A stretch of 34,765 nucleotides of DNA from Ichthyophonus hoferi (lineage: Eukaryota; Opisthokonta; Ichthyosporea; Ichthyophonida; Ichthyophonidae). Position numbers and translations under genes: made by a program. The stretch is from assembly GCA_002751075.1 (NCBI GenBank), contig NAOQ01000006.1, forward strand, positions 22,989 through 57,753, in the 5' to 3' direction. Below are positions 1-10,672 of this stretch, piece after piece. Under the pieces are notes generated by a model that saw only the letters and a list, made by a program, of their open reading frames with translations, was not told where the DNA came from and did not search any database. The first letter of the stretch is position 1, and each line of letters begins with the position of its first letter.

Positions 1-105
1 CACTGCATTAGCTTACACCACCCTACCATACACTGTGTCACCTTACCATACGCACTACCGTACACTACCGTATACTACAACATCCTATACTACACTACTC
101 AACGC
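1..105. repeat. degenerate short tandem repeat at the left edge
   Basis: The first hundred bases repeat loose variants of ACCATACAC, ACCGTACAC and ACCGTATAC, giving an imperfect minisatellite of roughly 10 to 12 bases per unit. It runs off the left edge, so its full length is unknown. From 106 to 497 I see no other feature; this part probably lies in an intron of, or downstream of, the minus-strand gene at 498-1584. Confidence 0.5.
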
Positions 106-497
106 CACAGTTCTATATCTGTTTCCCTGTTTATTCACCTCTACCATTACCATAAACAATCATAAATATAATAGTAAGAGACTATGCGCGAGGAGAGAGA
201 GAGAAGAATGAAGGGCACGGGAGATAAAGAATACTATGATAGTAGGGACTAGTACAGATGGAAGGGCTAGAAGAATAATGTCTAAGACTCAGATGGCAAA
301 TCTAATCGTATTTAATATACATGCATCAAGGGACATGCAAATAGATTAGTGTACTGTTATCCAGTATAGAACCGATAGTAGAAGATTCGAACTACAAACC
401 AGCCCGTGCTTGACCTGACTTATTAATGGCATAGCATGGCATGGCTGAAAATATTAACATTTTAAAATAAGTATCCAATGGGAAGGACGTTATATAC

Positions 498-1584
498 CTG
501 AGGCAGGGACCATAGGTTAAGCAGACTAAGATGGCGTAGACGGGAACCAGAATCCTGAGCATCTTGAAGGGCTTCGTCGATGCTGGGTCTCCTTACCGTA
601 TAAGGCAGGGGGTTATAGTCACGGTCATGGACTGGGGAGAGGGAGAAGAAGGAGAGGAGTTAGCTGTATATGAGTAAGAGAAATAAAATATCCATAGGTT
701 GTGGGGTAAAAAGACCAGAGATGCTACTAGAATGTAGTATGGATTAATTGGATAGATATACATTATAGTAATCGGGAGAGGGCGAAGGTGGTGGGGTGGA
801 GGCGGGGTAGATGACTGCTATAGGTCTCTTACATCACAGAAACCAACCACTTTAATGTGACCTCTTGGCTAAAAACAGGATTGATTGGTTACTTAATATA
901 AGAGGTACGTATATATGTATAATGTAAGGTATGGCTTAAATGGATAAAAGTCAGAAGGGAAATGAGTGCCATGTAGTGGTTGAGTTATGAGGGAGAGAAT
1001 AAAAACACCAATTAGAAAAAAGAAAAAGGATGGAGAAGGACAAAGGGAAGGGAAAAGGGGGAAGGGACCAAGAATAACAAGAAGGGGAAATAGACAGGAT
1101 AGTAAGGAAAGAGCTTGGGGAAATAAAGAGAGGATAGGAGAATGTGGAGGGGGGATAGGGGAGGATGCAAAAGAAAGAAAAAAAAGGATAAATAGATATA
1201 TAGGATGTGGGGCTGGGAAAATACGGTTTACAAGGGGAAAAATATAAAGATAGGCGAGATAAAAGGAGATAAAACTTAAAGCATAAGAGTGGGAAAGAGG
1301 ACAATATGATTATTTTGATATTGAGTGAAGAATGACTGAAAAATGTGAAGTATATGCAAAATATGTTATAGTATGCTTATTTGGCATATTCATAGCGGGG
1401 GAGGCGGAGAGGGTGGAATTGGTCAATTATTCATAAGTACGTACAAATAGCACGAGATGAAACGAAAAATAGGCAAGGTTTAGAATAAAAAATAAAAAGC
1501 AAATAAATACAAAAGGGAAAAGGGAGAAAGTTATGAGGTAACCTTACATTCCTGACTGTCAGGGCTCTCAGACATTTCTAAAAG
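498..1584 (-). CDS. two exons of an unrecognised protein gene (continues left of window)
   Basis: I do not recognise the product. Exon 1548-1584 follows a TTTTCCAG acceptor and ends at a GTAAGG donor. It holds ATG at 1573-1575 and reads MSESPDSQE plus one spare base. Exon 498-631 follows a very strong pyrimidine tract ending CCCCAG, needs exactly two bases to complete its first codon, and ends CAG before a GTATAT donor. The two therefore join in phase. The joined product runs MSESPDSQEFHDRDYNPLP and continues with 36 more residues, including SIDEALQDAQDSGSRLRHL. The frame is open through both exons, is acidic at first and then mixed, and shows no membrane segment. The first exon is also open upstream of the ATG, so the ATG may not be the true start. 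The 916-base intron is strikingly pyrimidine-rich on the coding strand. Later exons must lie beyond the left edge. Splice logic is good; function is unknown. Confidence 0.5.
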
Positions 1585-4500
1585 CTGGAAAAGAAACTTG
1601 TATGAGAAATAATCTTATTATCACTACACACTACACTCTTTTCTCTTTTTATTTAAGAAAAAACAGGTGTGTTTAGCGCGTAAAAGAAAGAATGACACAG
1701 AGCTAGAACACAAAATACAGCGCAAGGGGCCCTGGATGACTAAGGCTAGTGTATGATGGGTTGCGCTATGTACACAAGGGGTGGCGTGGCAGATATATAT
1801 GTACTTATGTACGTAATTACGTAACCCTTAACTATATTTCTAAGTTAAAAGGTTGCAAATTACTATGCCACACTTGATGATCAACATTTTCCTACCCGTC
1901 CAACCCTAGATTGACAATCTGGCTCGCCTACATTACGTCATGCTGAACATGCTGTCATCATTGTGGCCCGAGATATTACTGGTTGTATTCATCGATTCCT
2001 CATATTAAATTTATTTAAAGTATTACAAGTAGTAAATATAAGAATCGCATAGACTTCAATTACTTTGATTCTATGCTCATTTCTCTCCCATCCCTCTTTT
2101 TTCTTAAGTATAAATTATTCCTGATAGGGGCCAAGCTTCATGCTCACTTTCCTTATCTTTGGCTTCCCACATGCTTAGATTTCCCAAGCCAAAATAATCG
2201 ATGTCATTTGCCAGAGATGCATTTCACGATCAAAATGCATTATAGTGATATTTGACAATAGTACAACCATCCAATTAACAGTACAGGCTACAGTAATCAG
2301 TTCCTATGAGGTATCTCGGGATTGTGGGACCTCTCTTAAGCTTTTCCTTAATTTCACCCACCCTCTTTCTCTTGGATTTAAGATTTGCAAATAATCTTCA
2401 ACACCATCGCCTAAAGATGATTATTTCAAGGGGAAGCAAGTTAACAGTTACGCATCTTATGACAACCCCAACCTATTTCGCCTGTTGTTCTTTTTTTCTA
2501 AATGAAAGGAATGATAAAAGTACATACAGTCATTATTAAAGATACTGAGATTTATCTTTTTCTTTTTTATGGATCCCTTGTTTTGTGGTCGGTAACTAAA
2601 CAATAAACTCAGTCCTTCACTTTGGAATTGTTAAGTAAACAACAAATTATAATTGGCTTAATTTCAAATAGATTTTATTTGATTTTCATTTTTTAAAAAG
2701 ACATGAGTAATGTGCCAGTGACAGAGTCAAGACTAACTCCCTGATAGTAGCCGGGTGTGAATAATGGGTAGATAGGGAGAAAACCAGCAGTATATAGAAA
2801 AATATATTGCAACGATCTATCCAGACAGTAAGTAGGGAATCTTACGGGCTATGTAAATACACGCCCAGTGTTTTAGTTGTTCTCCAAGCTATATAAAAAA
2901 ACATGAAATATAAATGTTAAATAATTAATGTATGCATGCGCATCAAATAGGTTCATTTACTGAAAAAGATGACCCGAATAGTGTTTAAATCTGTATGCAA
3001 GTGGGACATGCATTATAAATCATTGCACTCTAAAATACTGGAAGTTTTTTCCAATTACGGCAAGCAATCCTTTGTAAATGAGCATGATGACGAGTTTAAG
3101 TATCTAATAACATGCAACTGCAACAATGTTACCACTGTATCAACTATAAATATGTTTATGATTATATCAATGTCTAGAATCGTACCAAAGGAGGGGAAGT
3201 AATTGGTTTTAATGTAAGCTAATATATTGGCCGTACCTGTCAACTAGGGAATACAATGAGAATTTTTTTTTTCATTTTACAGCTAATATGCTACCTTGAT
3301 ATGGTATACTGTAAATATTCACCGCACTGACAAATCAGCACATTCTATGACATCATAGCGCACTGGTCCATATCTGGATTGTAGGCCCGATTCGTCACCA
3401 GCAGTTAGACATCTAGATCGTAAATATTAGGAAACTTGATTAGTTTTCGCGCCTGATCTATGCGAATGCTTTTATTTTTTATTTCTAATACTAACTTATT
3501 TCTTACACGTATATATTTAATTTATTTATTATTCATTTTTATCTATAAAATTTAAAATTTAAATAATAAAGGTATTACTTTATTTCATTATCCTCCACCC
3601 ATCCTGTGATCACTCTCTCTCTAGCGCTATTACAGAGATCAATTGGTCCAACTAAGCATTGGTGTTTGAGTTCCTTAAAATCATGGAAATTTAGTTCAGT
3701 TGTGAATTTATTTTTCAGTAATACCACTCATTAACAGCTATATAACCTCGCGTTAAGGTGTTGTTTGTGATTGGTATTTTTTTTCTCATCACGATCAAAA
3801 CTTCATTGGCTTATTTGATAAATTAAATATGGACGCCTACTATAATTATTAAATTCACTGATAATGTTCATAAGTCTAGGTTGCCACTTGAAATTTGATC
3901 TTATGGGGATAGATCACTAAATTGCCTGTTATAAACTTGCTTTACTGTCTATAACCATAACTTGATTAAACAGTCAGGCAGATAGAGGGAGTAGAGTGGA
4001 CATAAGACCACCCTACATCCAGATAAATTTATAATGAAAATATTGCAACACGTATCTTTTGTTAGCGGTTATTAAATATATATCAATATATAAACTATAA
4101 ATAATGTCTCGACCGAACTAACTGAATGATAAGTTCAAATGGTATGTGGGTGGGACTCAACAGTAGGCTGATATGATCTGTTTACGTGTTTATGTCTGCA
4201 CACATTGCTTTGTTATAATAAAAATATATATATATATTTATGAAGGTAATAAAAAGATTACTAAAGAAAGGCTGACAGGTAATTTACAGTAAACATATAT
4301 ATATATATATATATTAGATTACTGTATCGTATATGCATAAATCTATATCTAGAACCCACTCCACGAAGAGTCTTGGGCAAACACCTGTGAATGTCCAATG
4401 ATATTGTCTAATTACATTATCCAATTCTAAATTCAGACTTGCGTTTAACTCGCAGCACCTTGTACTCCCTATCCCAAGGTCCAGTTAGATAGGCTATGTA

Positions 4501-5693
4501 TATGACATATACAAGCTCTGCTCCTTGCTTTTCTAGTACAACATTGACAATCAATTCATATATTCCCTTTGGTACTATGGGTATATCGATAAGAGTTAAT
4601 TAAGAAACACAGATATATTGTATATGAATGAAATGAAAAAGTGAACATTTGCCAATTAATCGGTTGTTTTCGGTAATGTTTGTCTCCGAGCTTTTGTTAT
4701 ATATGCAGCGCTACTTCACTTACGAAAATGGATTTAGAAAATGCAAGTATGTCTTCAAAAGAATATTCGGCATATGACAGAATTCCCATGTAGAAGATCT
4801 ATTGGACATGCAAGTTTGAATAGTCTAAAGAGAGTTTGCTTCCACTTAAGGATTTAATTTAAATCGAGCCGATTTTACTACTTGGATAAATCCTAATGTG
4901 GAAGATTATATCTAATTCACAATAAAACAAAGTGGATGATCCAGCTGCCTCTCTCTCTCTTGCATTTTTGCAAACACACATGACATTTGTACATTGATAT
5001 ATATATTCAGCATCTAGATAGTGGCAATAGACACTTTATTATCTATATAAAATCTTCAGTCCAAGTGCAGTATGGTTAAGCTTATACTTTATTAGCAGGG
5101 TGACTCATGTGAATGTGAAGATAGAAAGATCTATTTTGGTAGAGTTCAGCTCAAGAAGTTGTGCAAGTAGGGATAGTTGTCAGGGCAATAGCTAAAGAAG
5201 ACTACAGATGGGACAATATGACTCTCTCTCGACCGTACCATGAATTAACCAGCCTCTCCTCCTCCATCAGATAGGACAAATGGACAGACATGGGCCTCGT
5301 CATACATCATAAAACTACAAACCATTCGAGGGTCTTAAATACTCAACGTGCTAAAAGCATAGGAAAATACAATAATACACAGGCATACAATAAAGACATA
5401 TCTACATATGTTGTCATCGGGTTTTTGGTCAGTCCAAACCAGTCTATCTGACACAACACATTGCCACATTTTAAATATAGTGTTCAATATATGGTTATAC
5501 CAATCAGATGCTAGGCTTCAATTGATTCTGTTTAATTACACGCCATCCTTGAAATATTTAATTCAGGATGGTGGGGCATCAAGGACTTACTAATGGTGCG
5601 ATAGAAAGGGTCTGGCAGCCCATGTCCAGACAGAGAAGATCGAAAATCCTTCTCTTAAATTAATACTTGCTCCCGAATGGTTTCGAATAAGGA
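1585..5693. other. 4.1 kb with no supportable gene
   Basis: This AT-rich sequence contains only short chance open frames without splice support or recognisable motifs. It holds TA microsatellites near 4224-4240 and 4296-4315, a palindromic bZIP-like site near 1810 and presumably the 3' untranslated region of the NCS-1 gene next to 5693. An AATAAA on the minus strand at 5088-5093 is a possible poly(A) signal for that gene. Confidence 0.5.
1810..1823. promoter_or_regulatory. TACGTAATTACGTA palindrome, possible bZIP site
   Basis: This perfect 14-bp palindrome contains TTACGTAA (1817-1824), the consensus for PAR-bZIP/E4BP4 factors. A CRE-like TTACGTCA lies at 1933-1940. Both sit 230-360 bases upstream of the first visible exon of the minus-strand gene at 498-1584, so a promoter role is plausible but inferred from position only. 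Confidence 0.25.
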
Positions 5694-8600
5694 CTACACC
5701 AGACCATCATAAAGTGACAGGGCCTGAATAATAGAAGAATCCTTCTTAGACATACTACGGAATTCCTCTTGGTCTACCCTGCCATCAGCATTCTGATAAA
5801 TTTGGTAGGAATGTGCGTGCGTTACGTAAAACAAAGAATAGCGTGGAAGGATGGGTTAGTATCAATAGCATATATAACTGATGTCACTTAAATAATATCA
5901 AATGACAATCCATCATTGATCGAAGTGTACACATTTAAAAGCACAATACTACTAAATCAGAACGACAACTTCGCAAGGTGTACAAAGATAGACCAATTGA
6001 TAAAGAGCGCTGGTTATGGGCTATTTAACTATGAGATTTCTCATGTGTATAGTCACTGAGTGAAAGTAATATGAAAGTTGAAAGACCTTGACGCAAGGAA
6101 AAAATAAGGAAAATGTATGAGTTCAGTAAAAAAATCATGAGTGTTAAGTTTATGCTTTTCCAAGTGTGCAGTTCTATCTTTCTATACGTGAAGGTATAGC
6201 GTACATTTTAATAAGGCTGTACAATGGTGGCAGAAGGAAGAGGAATACATGTAGAAATTATGACAGGTATATATATATATATATATATCTCTCTCTCTCT
6301 CTACTAGTTATAGGAGGACGTAATTAAGCACTGATATACGGCCACACAAAATAGACATATATATATATATATATATATATGTGTATATATATATGTACAG
6401 GGATACCTTAACACTCGCCTACATGTCCATTTCCAAACACAAACAACCAACCAAGCACTCCTCACCCGCTTTTATCAGTCTGCCCTATATATATCCATTA
6501 TCGTACTAATTACATCCATACGTACACACAGGCCAAACACTCTTACCTTGTCCATTTTTGTAAATATCTTATTGACTCGTTTATCGGGGGTATCATCATC
6601 TGGTGGTAATTGGACCATATTTCCCACCATCTTGTAGATAGAATTCACTAAAGTACACATTTCCTCGCGGGTGATGTACCCATCCCCGTCTAAATCAACC
6701 AGTTTAAATGCCCCTGCGTGTGTAGAGCAAATATGTATAAGGTTGGAGTCACAGAGAAATGGCTTATATATGTGGGAAGTGCAAAATGTATATGTAAGTG
6801 TGTATACTTAGATGGTTATAGTGATAGGCCAATAACTGATGTGAGCTATATGAATATGTAAATATTCATTGGGGAAGAAGTCATATTTCGTGTATGTATG
6901 CCGCTGTATATAAATATATTCGTCCTTCAGTATATATATGTGTGTGTGCAAGTATGCGTGAATATATACATATCGGTATTCAAATAAATATGTATATATT
7001 TGCGGGCCACTTTGTGAATGCATAAGTGGTTGGCATGTAAGTATGTGTAGAAGGAAGATGCGGTAAATAATGTGAGATAGACTAAGGGCCAGTCAACACA
7101 ATGTCACATTCAGGAGGCATGAGATACGAAGCATTTGTATAAGATAGGGAGTGTGCAAGTTATCCGTTTAGGCGTGAACTACCTTCCTTGGTCAGTGATC
7201 CAACAAAATAATAATAAAAATAAAAATAATGTTGATAACATAAAAAGAAATAAATATATATATCACTATGAATATGCATGTGAACATATTATATTAAGTT
7301 CCTATTGAGATATATGACAATGCCCAACCGATGTATGACAGCCAACGAGAAACCAATCTTGGCAAAATAAAAAAACACTAATTGGTCAAAAGAATGGGGC
7401 ATGCAACTAGAATGTGTAGGGGAAGAAGTAGGGAGCGGAAAATCAACATCAACACTCCAGATACAAATAATCACTAGAAGGAACCAGACAGATAAGCTTA
7501 ATGAAGACTAACTCAAAACAGAGACTAATGGTGGGAGTAACGGAAATAGAAATAAAAACAAGAACATAAAGAAAAACAAACAATAGCAAGTCAAGTATAA
7601 TTATACATACAGTCTATTTTTTCATCTAAATTTCCTCGTGAAGTCACTGATAACCCCCTAATGAACTCGGAAAAATTAATTTCTCCATTCTTGTCAGCGT
7701 CAAATACATTGAACACATGGTTTGCAAAATCTGCCGAGTCACCAAGTGGGAAAAACTGAAAAAATGGAAATAGGGTATTGATATTAGTTAATATGGTATA
7801 GGCGCAAATAGACGCATAAAAGATATAACGAATAGCTTAGTGTATACTCACTCTACTATAGTCAACTAATATGAATAGGTCATAGAAGAGGGACACACTC
7901 AGGGAAACCGTGTGAAGAGAAAGAGTTAGCTGGTGTGAAGCGGTTGCGGTGACTCAGATAGAAAGAAACAATAAATTTTACACTAATAGTGATAGAAAAC
8001 CAATAGATACAACTTATTTAATTTAAAATTTACCTGCTTGTAAATTTTTTGAAAATCATCCTGTGTTAACATGCCCGTGGGACAATCTTTTATAAAGCCT
8101 TTGTGCCATTGTTGAATTTCCTTTTTGTCAACTGCATATAGCAAAGGGATCAGTCCTCCATATTGAATTGTTAACAAAATTTGCAATAAGAAATGGAAAT
8201 GGTTAGGATATAAGGTAGGGTGGTTTGAGAAATAGAAGAGCAGTGTAAAGAAGGTAAACGCACTCTGGTAGCAACAGAAGATCAAGGAGAAGGATAAGAC
8301 AAAAAATAAAGTATCTATGATCATAGGGGGGGGGGGAGAATAAACATATATTGGTTGCCTGTGTATCGAATTTTTAATAATATAGGTAATGGCCATTCAT
8401 GTCTTCATCCTGAATAAATAAAGCTGCGTGCTTGAAGACAGACAGAAAAACATGCACATATGGAGGTAAATGTATCTACATAAGCAAAAATTAAAAATTA
8501 ATGCATAAGTTTATATTTATATATAGGTACAAGTAATTTTTATTTGCGGCAAAAAACCTGGGTAAACCTAGGAGCCAGAAACAACAACTGAAAGAAAGAT

Positions 8601-8721
8601 ACCAGAGAAAAGCTATATAAAAATGCCTTAATAAACACGCATTGAGAATGTGCGTACAATAAGTAGCGTTCAGTAGCTCTTCCAGTTGTTGTGGCTTGAG
8701 CTTACTCTGACTCCTCCCCAT
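5694..8721 (-). CDS. NCS1: neuronal calcium sensor 1 (frequenin), complete, five coding exons
   Basis: An EF-hand calcium sensor that in animals and fungi binds membranes through an N-myristoyl group and activates phosphatidylinositol 4-kinase. Coding exons on the minus strand are 8658-8721, 8034-8131, 7611-7755, 6547-6713 and 5694-5792. Donors are GTACGC, GTAAAT, GTATGT and GTAAGA, all acceptors are AG, and every junction is in phase. They total 573 bases, or 190 residues, exactly the usual family length. The start MGRSQSKL is the expected myristoylation signal and the end ALSLYDGLV is the conserved C terminus. EF1 (about residues 36-47, with C38-P39) is degenerate, as in all NCS proteins. 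EF2 ([12 protein letters not shown], 73-84), EF3 ([12 protein letters not shown], 109-120) and EF4 ([12 protein letters not shown], 157-168) keep their calcium ligands. Residue 108 is Val where Tyr is usual (KLYDLD). An acceptor at 8731-8732 (TTTTTAG), just upstream of the ATG, suggests a non-coding first exon further right. Confidence 0.97.
6269..6395. repeat. TA and TC microsatellites in the last NCS-1 intron
   Basis: A (TA)n run passes straight into (TC)n at about 6269-6302, and another long TA run lies near 6356-6395. Both are inside the 754-base intron between NCS-1 exons 4 and 5. They are ordinary simple repeats, useful only as polymorphic markers. Confidence 0.85.
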
Positions 8722-8739
8722 TATATTTGTCTAAAAACA

Positions 8740-8832
8740 ATAGGGAAGGGAAGGGAAGGGAAGGAGTATATAAAATTGACGTTCGCCCTAGTTTTTTTTT
8801 CCTTTTTCGTATATATATATATATATATATAT
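8740..8832. repeat. (GGGAA)n and TA microsatellites upstream of NCS-1
   Basis: Four to five GGGAA units at about 8741-8765 read as CTTCC/CCCTT repeats on the NCS-1 coding strand. There they form the pyrimidine tract before the TTTTTAG acceptor ahead of the start codon. A TA run follows at about 8811-8832. Confidence 0.8.
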
Positions 8833-9230
8833 GGTGCTGTTTTTCACTATTTTTTTAAAAGGAAAACCTAATCCTTTTTGCCTTGACTTGTTTTCTAAAT
8901 AATTATATCATGCCAGACTAAAATATTAATTTAATCCTCACTCAACCAAGTCAAAATGCTTCAAAGTAACAGAATTTGAGGAAACTAAAGCATAGGCCTT
9001 TAAAGGCGGGAAAGCCCTGATATATTCCTAACTATATAATAAACCTTTTTCTCGCTACATAGAATACAGTTTACAAGTGTTTACCAATACTAGCTAAAGG
9101 ACATTACGATATATTACTATATACCGTGTATAATTACATGAGTGGATGATAATAATAGTAGCATATCAAATAATTTACCTCTACCATACAATAATGATAG
9201 CTTAGTCGTAGTGTTAAAATCATTTTACAG

Positions 9231-9290
9231 CCAATCAGCAGGGAGTATAAATATTGTTCACCAATCAATAGGGAATATAAATATTGTGCA
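9231..9290 (+). promoter_or_regulatory. tandem 30-bp duplication carrying CCAAT and TATAAATA
   Basis: Two adjacent 30-base units (9231-9260 and 9261-9290) differ at only a few positions. Each begins CCAATCA and contains TATAAATATTG. This is a doubled core-promoter-like arrangement, but no gene is recognisable downstream on the plus strand, so it could equally be a short repeat that happens to carry these motifs. Confidence 0.3.
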
Positions 9291-10108
9291 TAGGATTACG
9301 GGGGATTCCATTTTCACCAATGAGCTGGTTAGGGCATCTCATAAAAACTTTGTCTATCTAAGGAGATATCAATATAACACTTTTAATTATCTTTGATTTT
9401 TGCATAAAAACTACTGTGGCCTATATGAATTATATGTTGCTGTTCCGGCATTTCAATCAAGAATTTTGCAATAATTAAATGGTATTTTTATTAATAATTT
9501 ATGTGGAACCTATAAACGTGATTAAAGTATGTGTGATTAGCAGGCCTACGTGCTTATTATTGGTCTTGATTTATCTGGCAGCTTCACGTTTTACATATTT
9601 GCTTAAGTATCGAGACCACTATTTCTAATTGGAAAATTGCAATCGCATTCACTACGATCCCAATTGCATCATGTGATCTCATGATCCAAAAGGTTCCTAT
9701 GATTTCGGAAAGGGGAGAGTAAGTGGAATAATTATATATTTGGTACTCTATTTATTACTGCTATAGTAAACACTTCTATATCCGGAAAAATTAATAGAGA
9801 ACATATTAACTTAATAACTTTATTAATAATATCATTATCAGTAAAATCCAATTGGTGAACCACGATATAGATAACGATTCTGAACCAGAATCAATCAGAT
9901 TTGGAATATCGCATATACACCGCAATCTTTGTTATCTAAAGTTAAGCACTTAACAATGTATAATTGATTGTATAACGTACAATCGACCAATTGAGTTCAA
10001 AGGACCATATCAATAGATAAAAGACTGAAATTGCCAATGCACATTGAACGCTTTGGTTCCAGCATCCATTGGTACTGATGATTCCAAAAGAATAAGGTCG
10101 AATTGCAC

Positions 10109-10207
10109 GAGAAATTTAACCCAATACAAATGAACAAATGAACAGGCTTTGACCATACAAAACACTCCCCAGTGTATTCGTCGAGCCTGGCCAGATACAG
10201 TTTCCAA
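10109..10207. repeat. dispersed repeat, copy 1 (partner at 24422-24518)
   Basis: About 100 bases share an ordered series of matches with 24422-24518 in the same orientation: GAAATTTA, TGAACA, GGCCAGAT and TTCCAATA. Spacing is similar and identity looks like roughly 70 percent. The family is not recognised; it is probably a fragment of an old mobile element. Confidence 0.45.
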
Positions 10208-10327
10208 TAAAATGATACTAACCTTAATCTAAATACTAATTGCGATATGTGACTTATAATAACTATTGGTGAATACTACATATCTTTTAAGCTGGTTGAT
10301 TACTCCTATTGGAACATAATTTACATT

Positions 10328-10672
10328 TGTTAAAACAGGGCTTTTTTTAACCAATTTGAGTTCCTTATATAGCTATAGTCATTTAATATATTACCAGTTA
10401 CTATTTATTATATAGATCAAAACTAAAAAAGCCAAGCAGAGATCCTGTGACTATATAATAAGCCATTTCATCTGTGTTGGGGTCCAGATAACTCACTGCC
10501 TGCATAAAACAAGCCCTGCTGGCTTGTTGAATAATAAAAATATGTTTTAGCATATCTGTACTCCGTGTATGCAAAGGGACACGTTAAAATGCCCTTTAAT
10601 TCGGCATTTCCTCTCCTTCTAAAGGAATGTAGATTACAGGAAGGCTCTTAACTCAACTTATTATTCCTAACA
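10328..10672 (+). mobile_element. solo LTR A of a Ty1/copia-type family, exact target duplication
   Basis: It starts TGTTAAAACAGG and ends CCTAACA, and is bordered on both sides by ACATT, an exact 5-bp target duplication. Inside are a TATATAATAAG TATA box and, further on, an AATAAA-type signal, in the order expected for an LTR. It is about 80 bases shorter than its relatives in the upstream (U3) part. Divergence from the other copies, about 15-25 percent by eye, makes it old. The match of this family to an element with primer site and polypurine tract at 23236-24411 supports the LTR assignment. Confidence 0.8.

Larger units (their letters stand above)
8833..10327. other. 1.5 kb without a recognisable gene
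   Basis: Apart from the tandem CCAAT/TATA block at 9231-9290 and the dispersed repeat at 10109-10207, I see only AT-rich sequence and chance open frames. The block near 9640-9720 is loosely similar to 22345-22445, so part of this stretch is probably old repeat DNA. Confidence 0.45.

Noticed and set aside
498-580. Signal-peptide-like frame MLRILVPVYAIL in the 498-631 exon
   Set aside because: It lies in a different frame from the one that is open across the whole exon and in phase with the upstream exon, so it is probably coincidental.
951-1304. Long open frames on both strands (117 and 86 codons)
   Set aside because: They are a by-product of the purine-rich composition, which lacks stops; the residues are low-complexity Ser/Phe/Pro or Lys/Arg/Gly/Glu. 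The region is better explained as an intron.
2073-3243. Several 60-77 codon open frames
   Set aside because: No homology, no splice pattern, composition of AT-rich random sequence, and overlapping frames on both strands.
4415-4490. Possible terminal exon on the minus strand reading GPWDREYKVLRVKRKSEF
   Set aside because: The frame is only about 23 codons, with a weak acceptor and no partner exon found. It may be chance.
7983-8396. 137-codon minus-strand frame as a separate gene
   Set aside because: It is NCS-1 exon 2 (8034-8131) with intron sequence read through on both sides.
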